Assembly (NCBI GenBank): GCA_000320545.1
Contig: ADNK01001145.1
Location: 1 to 64,000 of the forward strand
DNA: 64,000 nucleotides
Direction: 5' to 3'
Source: Bigelowiella natans CCMP2755
Lineage: Eukaryota; Cercozoa; Chlorarachniophyceae
Numbering within the stretch: position 1 is the first letter of the stretch; each line of letters starts with the position of its first letter. A program made the translations under genes and the position numbers. Shown in pieces: positions 1-9,633 of the stretch. Under the pieces are notes generated by a model. The model did no database searches. It saw only the letters and a list, made by a program, of their open reading frames with translations, and had not been told where the DNA came from.

Positions 1-130
1 CCCCCGGGAACCCCCTCCCTGGTACCCCCCTTCCCCCCTTTGAAGCTTGTCTTTCCCCTTCTGGGCCCAATTTTAACCCTACCCGCAATTATCGGTTTTC
101 CCCTCGTATCTTTTTCTTTCGCTTTGCCCC
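1..130. other. Suspect sequence at the left edge
   Basis: The first ~130 bases are full of stretched homopolymers (repeated runs of five or six C, doubled and tripled neighbours), unlike the rest of the window. This looks like the degraded end of a read or contig. A poly-C run of about 21 bases follows at 183-203. The Tex-like gene should continue through here but cannot be read with confidence. Confidence 0.5.
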
Positions 131-299
131 CTTTGCGACTCCGCTTTCCAGGTTGATGGTGCACGTGAAACTTTTTTTTTTCCCCCCCCCCCCCCCCCCC
201 CCCGAAAAGTCATTGAAACCAATCCCCGTCGCGGCGATCGGTTCATGCTTTTTGGCGTTTATGTCACTGTTGTACTCATCGTTTTTCTGTGCATGTATC

Positions 300-504
300 C
301 GTGTCAGCGATGCACTCATTGATGTGACCGTTTCTGGCACGACAGCAAGCTTCACTGAGGGCTGGAAGGGCGATCGATTTTGGGGTAAGTCTTTCAGTAC
401 TCTCAGCACAAAATGAGCACAAGGAATGCCCGCAGTTCCGTTGCCGACCGCTATCACATCGATTTTTAACGCGATTATCACCTGTATTATAATTCATTCA
501 AATA

Positions 505-541
<37 letters not shown>

Positions 542-646
542 TGCTGTAGCTAATTTCGATGAATACTTAAAATGATATATGCTGCAACCAGCGGGTGTAA
601 GCTATCTTCGTGTCACGGAGAACTCGACGACGGAGGAAGGAATGCC

Positions 647-692
<46 letters not shown>

Positions 693-712
693 CTTCCTGT
701 CTCTCTCTCTCC

Positions 713-765
<53 letters not shown>

Positions 766-774
766 TGTCTGTGT

Positions 775-822
<48 letters not shown>

Positions 823-3066
823 AAGTTATGTAGAGGTAGATCTCTCTTTGTCATCATCGTTGTCAATCACCAGTATTATTTCGAACGTTGCACAACAGCT
901 CTGAAACTACTCCCTCATCATCACATTGACACATCATCATCCTCATCAGCATCGTCATCAACAGCGTCACCACCGTCATCAATGCCTTGTAGGCTGCGGT
1001 GTTCTTTATATCGTCCCTTCCGATATCCCTTGGGATGTAGAAGAGTCTCGCCAGCCCCCCCCCCTTCTGCCCTCCTCCAAACCCATCTCCGTGGCTCCCC
1101 GCCCCCCTCATCAACAGCAGCCTTCCACGGGCATCGACGGCAGCCATCTTACACCCCGACCGATAACCAGGATCTACCCCCAGAACCCGATTGCCTCGAA
1201 GGGGGCGAGCAAGAAACACCGACTTCAAATTCGCCCTGAATACGTCTAAGGCCCTCTCCCGCGAGCGCATCAGCACATCCTTCCACACCTCAGAGCGTAT
1301 CGCGGCGGCAGCAGGGCCTTCCTCGATAGACCGCTTTACTGCGTCCGAGCACGCCTTTCGGATAACATTCTCACGGAAAGCATCTTCCACAACAACGGCT
1401 GCTGCAGCATGGTTTCCATGACGGTCTTGAGCACCATCGTGTTCTTTTCCTACTTCCGCGCCTCCTATATGCCCACCATCGCTGCCCGCGCCATCAGATT
1501 CCAACAGCGATGCAACCGCCATCACTTTTGTTTTCTCGTATGCAGCTTCAGAAGCTTGCTCAGTCTTGAGCGATACGACATTCATACCCAGCAGCTCCTC
1601 GTTGCTGTCCTTTTCTTCCTTGCCACCAGTGGTGCCGCAGCTGCGGCTCGCACCGGTTCGGTGGGAAAAGCGAAGGCCAAGCTTTAGCCTGATCTCACCT
1701 ATAGGTTACAAGGGCTCAGCCATGCCATGGTCATTTGTCATCATCATCGTTACTATTACTAGCAGTAGGAGTAAAAGTAGTAATTAGTATTGGCGTTGCA
1801 CCAGAATCACAGTGTTCTCCAATGGGGAACTGCGGGCCTCACGACATGCTCCTCCCCAGTTTGTGTGACTGCATGCAGATGCATTTAACGCTTACTACCT
1901 TTCTGCTCCGCACGGTGCAGCATTAGCACATCTTGCGGGCTGACACGAAGAACCTCCATACACCCTCTTCGAACCCATCGTCTCCATCTCCTATTCTCTG
2001 AGGATGCCTGGCTATGTCTTCCACTTTTGCTTCTACTTCTGTCACGATCATGAGAGCGCGGAGCAGAGACTGATGGAGCAACGACAGTCACTGTTGTGTA
2101 CGGCTTGATGAGCGACTTGACGATGTTCCTTATAACCTGCCGATTCGTCAAGTAGCGTGCTAGGTGGGGCCGCACCGTGGTGAGGAATTTCAGGGCGGAG
2201 GAGGGAAGGGGCGGAGGTTGAGGGGGGGGGGAGTGGGATTCTCTTTGCTGGTTGAGAAGTGGGCTTGGCAACGGCGGCGAGATCTGATAAATGCCTTTTT
2301 AGCAGCGCGATAAGTTTTGAGCGTCTCGAGAGGATCTCTCCACACACGGAGTTTAAACACGCCTGATATCGAGATGCGAAGGTGGGCGCTCCGTTCTTGC
2401 TCTTAATAGAAGGAGAAAAGTGTTCCTCGATAGCTTCGAGGGCAGGCAGTGTTTGCGCCTCTTCGATTGCGAGGATGGCATTTGGGGAAGCGGCTCCTGC
2501 GCGTATTCGTGTCAAAGCAGGACCAGCCAACTCTATCACTACCACAACTACTACTACTACTACTACTACTACTACCACACCGACGAAAGGCATGAACATA
2601 CGCATATCATAATGATAGTCGTTTTATAGTAATACTGCAATCAAAGGAAAAATATCTAGTCCTGATGACGCAAAGTCCTTACTCCTCGAAGAGCCTGTTT
2701 CTACCTTGCTGTTTCAGTCGCTCTACAATCTGCTCACGCTCCTTCTGTAGAGCCTGGTGCGACTCGAATCGGTTGCGTATCGATCGTAATACCACTTCAT
2801 CGAGACCTCCCGTCTCATCCCTAGAAATAAGAGCATCCACTCAGCACTCGTTGTAAAACGCTCGCTTTCATTTGCAAACAACCCGCGATAGCGCGTGACG
2901 TATGCCAAGGTGTGGGCGTCCAACAGCCGAAGAGAGTTTCGAACCTTAATTCAGGTAACATCTTATTGAATTTACTCAGTTACAAATGCTAGGATATACC
3001 TGGAATGTCTTGAGGCTTAGCTCGTCCGCACACGGCCGCCACGAAGGCTTCCGAAGCCGGCCCCAT
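300..3066 (-). CDS. Tex/SRBD1-like S1 RNA-binding protein, partial (C-terminal half off the left edge)
   Basis: This is a multi-exon relative of the bacterial transcription accessory protein Tex and animal SRBD1, nucleic-acid-binding proteins with an N-terminal helical region, a YqgF/RNase-H-like fold, helix-hairpin-helix motifs and an S1 domain. Going down the minus strand the family landmarks appear in the correct order. An AYVTRYR exon ends near 2889 and joins a DETGGLDEVVLRSI exon (about 2699-2817). Then come the linker around 2400-2550, the VSPQDVLMLHRAEQKG region near 1930, and the YqgF-like strand VLGVDPGYRSGCK near 1130. Last are IDVIAVGNGTAG (exon starts at 481) and an SMSAS motif near 310. 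The candidate start is the ATG at 3066 (MGPASEAF). HhH and S1 domains are absent only because the window ends. Family call is strong; exon edges are approximate. An upstream exon cannot be excluded. Confidence 0.85.
644..822. repeat. Compound microsatellite (TA)n-(CT)n-(GT)n-(GA)n
   Basis: Four dinucleotide tracts follow one another: TA about 649-688, CT about 698-748, GT about 749-768 and GA about 779-822. They lie in an intron of the Tex-like gene, between the YqgF-motif exon and the exon that starts at 481. A further pure TA tract lies at about 508-535. Confidence 0.95.
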
Positions 3067-3643
3067 TCGACATTCACTGAGCTATATGCTTGGAGAAATA
3101 ATATTATGCGTCACCGTTTTGAACACTTTTTACTGCAAAACTGCATGCGTTTGCATAATAGGTCATTTTCAACAAATTTGGATGTCGTAGAAATAAATCG
3201 TTAGGGTTTTGAAGGAACCCGTTGCTCGTGTTGGGAGTAAGAGTCTGTGGCCGTTTTTTAAAAAAATAGCCAATGTTACCTTGTATTTAGATACTACGTC
3301 ACGGCTAAAATAATGTCGCGAGAATAATTCGACTCAAAGTCGTTCGTTTCCTGAAATTTCTTTCCCTGCTAACGAGCAAAAGCAAACCAGGTCCCGCCCG
3401 GCTCCGCTCCCCCCCTGCTGATCGAACGCCTCAACCACGCTAGAAACCGCGGTGAAAGGGCTGATAGTTTAACCAGAACATCTTGACTTCTGCTTGGACC
3501 AGAATCCAGCTCCGATGAACGTTCAGACGCATTCCAACCTCCTCTCCGTCTTTGAGGGTGCTACTTTCTACTGGGGAGATAACGGGGAGCGGGTTGTGAG
3601 GGCCGATTGGATTTTTGTGACATTTGTGCTTAATGTATTGCAG

Positions 3644-4400
3644 CCCAAGCCTATGCGAAAATGATCGGTCCGTTTTCCGTCGAGGATGTTGGAAGCAAAT
3701 CATGGATGAGGTGAGAAAGATGAGTGTGTGTTAGTGACGGATGCGTGCATGCGGTTTCTTTCCCTCCACTATTTCCAAATATTTCCAACCGTCATCTATC
3801 CCCATCAGGCAGCACAACTTGGTGGAACAGCTGAATATCCAAGCTCATACCAACGCCCTCACAAAGCACGACGAGTTTGTCGTAGAAGCTATAATCGAAT
3901 GCGAGAAGATGCCGGTGCTGATTCACCACCTCCTGGTCTGTACCCCCTCCCCCCCCTCCCTTCTCCTTACCCTAGGACACTGTTGCCACCACCTTCGTTC
4001 CCTTCCATATTTGTCGCATGCCCGTTTGTATTCTTACAAAGGCTATAGAAGCTTGGAGGGAAAAGGTCTTTCCGTCCCTCTACAAGGAGGTCAAATCATC
4101 GGTATTATGATCATTCTCTCCTGCTTTTGCTTGCCTATTCAGCAGCATTGAAGAAGATTCTCTGACTTCCTTTTCTCTCTCTCCTGCTCCGACTCGTATT
4201 CTGATAATACATTCCAGGCTTCTGTTAAAGTATACGTGGCTCTTTACCACGAGGCCACTGTGTGCAATTTACTTGAGGTCTGAATCCCCCAACCCTAGAT
4301 GACACACAAACGAAAAGAGAGGAATGTGAATGTCGGGGCTAGGGTGGGGGGAGGGGGGGAATAGTGGCATCTTCTCGAAGCTAGACTAATGTTTTAGAGC

Positions 4401-4436
<36 letters not shown>

Positions 4437-4461
4437 ATATATATTAACTTGTGTGTATGTC

Positions 4462-4506
<45 letters not shown>

Positions 4507-4642
4507 GTGTGTTTCCATTTGTGCGTATCGTTAAAGGTCCTAATGTACCACGAGAACTCCTGTGAAAGCGGTGGAGATGCAATGTGCGAACTGGCAGATT
4601 ACTGCTACAGGTAAGTAGAGAGGAGGCAGAAGAGAAGAGAGG

Positions 4643-4676
<34 letters not shown>

Positions 4677-4763
4677 AAATGAGTTAACACTAGGAAGTGA
4701 GCGGCGGTAAGGACGTCATTGTGCTCCTTCCTCCCTCACTTTGATCAAATCGTAGCAGCACAC

Positions 4764-4794
<31 letters not shown>

Positions 4795-5022
4795 AAGAAA
4801 ATACTAAATAATAGAACTTACATCACAAGTTTACTTTGATATTGAATAGAAAATTGTTGATGCTCTCCACGAAGAGAATCGAGCCACCAGAGCCAAAGGT
4901 GGTGCAGAAACGAATAGCGGGATTAAGAACGTGCTGACACATCAATAACGTTATAATATAAAGCCGCATTGTCTAAAACGCCTCCACTTCCCTCCTACCC
5001 TCCCCACCCTCCCCCTCACCCT

Positions 5023-5064
<42 letters not shown>

Positions 5065-5467
5065 CTCATATTCGCCCTCCCACGCAGCCAAAGAAGCTCG
5101 AGCTGAAGGAGATAGAGAACGAAAACCAAGCGGAGAGAATACTCAAGCAGGCGAAACAGATAGAATACACAACAGCCATGAGCTGCATCACGCTCATGCG
5201 CTTTCTCACGGAGCACATCACCGCCCTCCCAGTGTCGGTTCCCAGACAGCTTCTGGACAACCTTGACGTCCTAATGGTCATGGTACCGCTCATGGAGGCA
5301 GCGCCATGGCAAAGAAGGTTTTTTGTCTCTCTCTCTCTCTCTCTCTCCTCGCTCTGTCGTGCTTGCTATTGGATTTCGGTGGTAATATGTTTGGGCATTA
5401 GATCGCGCCAAGGGCTGGAGAAGTACGTGGAGAATAAATGGTCAGTCGCAAGCAAAGACAACAAGAA

Positions 5468-5506
<39 letters not shown>

Positions 5507-7567
5507 TATCTGCATGAAAATGATATTCTGCGAAGAATGTCTCGAAGTCCTTGTTGAACTCGAAGAAAGTGTGATGAGTTTCGCCTTTGAAATTCCTCGT
5601 CGTTTTTTCTCGCCATTCTCAGGATGAAAATAGAGCGGAAAGACAGGTTTCGGTTGAGTAAGCTGGAGGCTCAGGTAACAGCGCATCATCATCGTTACTA
5701 TTTCACGTCGTGGTTATGCACACAAATTAAATCTTCACCTCTCTCTACTATGCATTCATCCATTCATCCTAACGCGCGCGCTGTGGGCTATTCAACGACG
5801 ATGAGCAGGTGTGGCTCTCGATCTACAACCTGCTCATGGACAAAGGCTGCCGGGCGCTGTATGACTTCACAAACTACCGAAAAGACGTTCTGATGCGCCT
5901 CAAGCGCTACATCAACGACCTCCTCAAGGACCAGCTTCCTATCTTGAAAGACCTCCAGGTGTGTGTCTGTGAGATCGATCATCATTCGCAACGTATGAGT
6001 AGCAAAGGGAACGTGATTTAAGAGGAAAGTGCACTGTTGATGATGAGTTTCTGCTATTCGATTGCACGGCCATCTGCATGCATAGTAATGTGCGGCGGAA
6101 AAAGATGGCTGCTGCAGATGCGATTCTTACCTTGCGGGCCATCCTGGTTAGTATTTATCATTATTGCCATTATTCTGATATTCCCTTGCCAACCAAACCT
6201 GCCCCCCCCCGCAGCGATTGCTGGAGGAGCTGTCGTTAATGAAAATGCCAGCTGCGGCCAAGGTGTTTGTTTGGAGTGAGAAGAATTCGTTTGGGGTGCT
6301 TGTAGTAGGGGGGGGGTTGGACGACTAACGCCATTTGGGATATTGTCACGTTGTCACCATCCATTAGCTGCTTTTCTCAAGCTGCCTCCCTTGTTTACTC
6401 TCTCGTGCTCTTTCTCCTCTCTCACTCCCCAACCCCCCCACCTTTTTTTCCTTGTTCTCTTTCCTTTCATCGACTTGCCCGCTGTCTTTCGGTCTCTCTC
6501 TCTCTCACTCTCCGCAGCCTCTGCATTTGGTAGTCCCTGTGGATCTCATTCGTGAAGCGGTCTACAACTCGCGGCAAACCAACAAACCGCGCACGGAGGA
6601 AGAGTGGAAAGACATCGCCAAGATGCAGCTCAAAGGAGCCTTCGCCGCGGTGCGTCCAACGGGAGCGTTGAACGATTTGCCCTCACAGTTTTCTGACACC
6701 ACGACAAACGATTTTCGAAAGCGTTGTAGCCTGACGGTGCATGAGGGAAGGAGAGAAAAAAAAGAATGATATTCTTCACATCTGTTCTTAACTAAGTTGC
6801 AAACCCTTTCGCACCGTATGATGATATACGACAGGATTCTAAAGACAGGGCAGAGGAAATGAGAGCTTTGGCGGTAGCGAACCTCCCCAACCCCCCCCTA
6901 AAGCCTTACCCGTGGTTCCCATTTTTCGCAAATGCAATTATACTCGAGATCATTTAGCATCGACAAAATCATTCCTTCCCCCCCCTTCTCTCTCTCCCCC
7001 CCCCCCCCCTTCTCCCTTTCTTCATATTTCTTACTCGTTCTCATCGCACGGTGTGTTTATACTACCACAGGAGACGTACGGGGGTGGCGCTATGGAGTCG
7101 CTAATAGAGGAACCTAAGTGTGCACGGTGTGGAAAACCAGCAACTAATAGATGCTCGGGCTGCCAGCAGGAATGGTGAGTGTTTTCCGGCATTTTTTTTT
7201 AAATATTTTCTTTAACACGTGCTAGAGGGGGGCGCACTTCTCGCGAAACGTCGAGAAGAAAGTAAGATCGAGCAGGGTTTCATAAGCTAAATAGCGAGGC
7301 GCGAGAAAAGGATCAGCGCTGTCGCGGAGGGAATGAAGCCGCTCTTCGTTTCGCCACTCAAATTGGAACGTGTGTCTCCCACGTAGGTACTGCGGGCGAA
7401 AATGTCAAGTGAAGTCGTGGAAGAAGCACAAGAGCATTTGCAAGCTGCTCTCAGATGCGCTCCGAAGCAAAACGAAGAATAGCAACCAGCCCGACAAAGA
7501 GAACGTATCTGCCCGTCCGGAGGAGAAGCAGAAAAAGTCGGATGGGCTGATTGAGATTATAAGCTGA
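3644..7567 (+). CDS. ZMYND10: ZMYND10-like MYND zinc-finger protein (dynein arm pre-assembly)
   Basis: Homologue of animal ZMYND10/BLU, a cytoplasmic factor needed to assemble ciliary dynein arms. Sixteen exons splice in frame to about 483 residues: 3644-3710, 3809-3935, 4042-4101, 4218-4277, 4537-4610, 4850-4898, 5088-5317, 5402-5440, 5623-5674, 5809-5958, 6105-6146, 6215-6262, 6518-6649, 6835-6873, 7071-7174, 7387-7567. Similarity runs the whole length, for example WREKVFPSLYKE, YHEATVCNLLE, LSKLEAQVWLSIYNLL and EEWKDIAKMQL. The C-terminus is a full MYND finger: CARCGKPATNRCSGCQ, then YCGRKCQVKSWKKHKSIC, split by an intron inside a Trp codon. The first exon begins in phase with residues before the ATG at 3661, so a short upstream first exon in 3440-3640 is likely. 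Introns hold CT and TA microsatellites and poly-C before acceptors. Its presence implies motile cilia or flagella. Confidence 0.93.
4399..4502. repeat. (TA)n and (CT)n microsatellites in a ZMYND10 intron
   Basis: A TA tract at about 4401-4445 is followed by a CT tract at about 4467-4502, some 35 bases before the acceptor of the exon at 4537. The same intron-end arrangement recurs at 5022-5061 (CT, before the 5088 exon) and 6492-6508 (CT, before the 6518 exon). Confidence 0.95.
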
Positions 7568-8295
7568 TAGGTCAGCGAGTAAATCGAAGAGCGCAGTTTG
7601 GAACCATCCTTATCGTTATAATATTAGCGTGTGCTGAACAGTAGAGTCCGAGCAGTGTGGAATGTGTACTAAATGTTGTCTATTGGTAGAAAAAAAGACA
7701 TCAAATGGAGTTTTTTAATGATGTTCATCACTAGATTAGTCCTTAACATGTCAATGAAACACAGTAAGTGCCATGCATAAAAGAGATGTGTTGTGTGACC
7801 ATGGCACGCGATTGTAATGCTCTGCATATACCACGCACCCAGTCGGGCGCGCAGGCGCAAATTATTGTCAGAGATACATTTGCCAAGCGAAGGTGATGTT
7901 GCTGTGCCGCCTACGTACAATGTAGGCATGCGCGTGTGTGTAGCTACATGGGGCTCTGGTGGTGCGCTTGTGCGTGCTCCATTATTGCTAGATTGCATCC
8001 CGATATGCTGTCTAATTGCTGTGCAAATGCATCATCATCGCAAATGCGCGCGCACTTGCAGCTAGCACTAGAATGAGAGCAGCATCACCATATTTTGAAT
8101 ATTACAGCGGCCGCACATTTGCAATGTTTCCATGTGAGTGTTTCGGTGTGCGATGAAATGCGTGTTTCTAGATTTTTGTCGCACCAATAAGTGCTAGCAA
8201 GCTCCATCACGAAGCCATTTTTCAAGAACAAATAACATACATGATTTGTTTTCACTCGCTACAATGATTACTTCAATTTCTCTCCAGTCGTCGCG
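7568..8295. other. Convergent intergenic region
   Basis: This is non-coding space between the 3' ends of the ZMYND10 homologue and the minus-strand membrane protein. It has no microsatellites. It is enriched in short palindromic words (GCATGC, GCGCGC, AGCT, TGCA), as are the other intergenic gaps here. No RNA gene or convincing ORF was seen. Confidence 0.5.
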
Positions 8296-9633
8296 TTATG
8301 AACCTTTCAGCAAAGGCGAGCAGCACTTCGCGTAGGTACACCCGTGCTGCAAGGCCCACATGCACGTATCTGCCTGATACACGAGATGAATCGGTATTCC
8401 ACCCTCGAAGAGACTCCAATATAGAGCAGCAGGCCATTTATCGCCATTGTAGCCATCGCCAGGATATCGGCGAACGGTCCGATGATCCCCAAAGAACTGG
8501 TAGGCCGACGACTTCGACAACTTCGGTGAGTATCTGGCAATAAAAAAGAGATCCTGAGCCTCGCACCTGACAGGCCTATACCAGACCTTATCAGGGCTTA
8601 GATGAGCGTTGAGACGGGGATGATCCTCTCTGTACTCGGTAAACGCTAGGACGGGGCCAACGGACGTCTGCTCCCATATTGGCCAATACCTTAAATTCTG
8701 ATTTCCCATATCATAGATGAGGTCGTAACGCATTCGGACAGCGTAGCGGAAAGGAAAGCCCCTGGATTTCTCCATCTCGACGATCTTGTGTCCACAGTTT
8801 TGGATCCCGCTGAATTCAGGGTGTAGCAGACCGCCAATGTCCTTTTTCTTGAACTCGACGACGTTCGCCGAGACGTTCTGGAACGCCGCCCTCCACCAGC
8901 CCTCTATCGGCCCCTGGGCATTGTGCTGCTGAAGCAAAATTGTGATACCCTCCCGGCCAAACATCTTGCGGAGAGGGATGAGAAGGTTTCTGATTTGAGT
9001 CCGAGCCCACGGCAGGCGCGCCGTGTTCTCCTTTCTCATTCCAGAGTAGCACAACACAATGCCTTGCGATTTTTTAAACGGCAGAGCCCCTTCTTGGTCT
9101 TTACCCCTCTGCCAATGAGCTGGGTCAAACGTGTCTTTATTCTGGCGAAATGCTATTGCGACTGTGTCATAGGTTACAAGCGGCCGTGCTTGCAGTGTGC
9201 TGTTGAGGCCGTAGTTTCGAACGTATGCGGTCGCGTGGCAATAGTTCAGAATTCCCATCTGATCCGTTGGAGGTTTCAACGTGGAGTTGGATATGAAGAT
9301 CTTGTCTTTCTCCTTCAAAACCCCCTCTGTTGATGGAGTGTGGTGCGGCCGCTCTTCTGCTGCGCCGTGCCCTCCTCTCTTGCCGTTTCCCTGATTCCCT
9401 GGCGTGGACTGCGACGAATTAGAAGTTGAACTGTGGGAGGAATCTCTGTTCCAATTGCCATGTTTCTTATTTGATCCCTCGAAGCCGCGCTTAGTATTGT
9501 GATGTTGCTCTTCATGGGAAACAACCTCGAGAGCATGTTCTTCGGGGGTCGAAACGAAGTCCAGTGAGAAAAGACACGCGGCTACCAGTAATATAACCCC
9601 ATACTCACGTATGACTCGCCACATTTCTACCAT
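8296..9633 (-). CDS. Type II membrane protein with a glycosyltransferase-like lumenal domain
   Basis: An uninterrupted 445-codon reading frame, the longest single-exon gene in a window of intron-rich genes. A short cytoplasmic tail (MVEMWRVIREYG) precedes one hydrophobic segment at about residues 13-27. A Ser/Asn/Gly/His-rich stem (about 30-110) follows, then a folded C-terminal domain from about 125. That layout is typical of Golgi enzymes. The domain contains IVLCYSGMRK, a basic RNLLIPLRKMFG segment, RYAVRMRYDLIYD and several Cys near the C-terminus (CMWALQHGCTYAKCC). The motif RxRYDLIYD resembles those in poorly characterised algal and plant glycosyltransferase-like families, but I do not recognise a named family. 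Its role is inferred from topology only. The start at 9633 is a normal ATG just before the membrane anchor. Confidence 0.75.
   Translation of the reverse strand: MVEMWRVIREYGVILLVAACLFSLDFVSTPEEHALEVVSHEEQHHNTKRGFEGSNKKHGNWNRDSSHSSTSNSSQSTPGNQGNGKRGGHGAAEERPHHTPSTEGVLKEKDKIFISNSTLKPPTDQMGILNYCHATAYVRNYGLNSTLQARPLVTYDTVAIAFRQNKDTFDPAHWQRGKDQEGALPFKKSQGIVLCYSGMRKENTARLPWARTQIRNLLIPLRKMFGREGITILLQQHNAQGPIEGWWRAAFQNVSANVVEFKKKDIGGLLHPEFSGIQNCGHKIVEMEKSRGFPFRYAVRMRYDLIYDMGNQNLRYWPIWEQTSVGPVLAFTEYREDHPRLNAHLSPDKVWYRPVRCEAQDLFFIARYSPKLSKSSAYQFFGDHRTVRRYPGDGYNGDKWPAALYWSLFEGGIPIHLVYQADTCMWALQHGCTYAKCCSPLLKGS

Noticed and set aside
567-1239. Long ORFs with SLSLSL, YIYIYI, HTHTHT or RERERE runs here and at many other sites
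   Set aside because: They are translations of CT, TA, CA and GA microsatellites in introns, not proteins.
300-3066. Tex-like gene as bacterial contamination
   Set aside because: The coding sequence is split by several spliceosomal introns and microsatellites, so it is nuclear.
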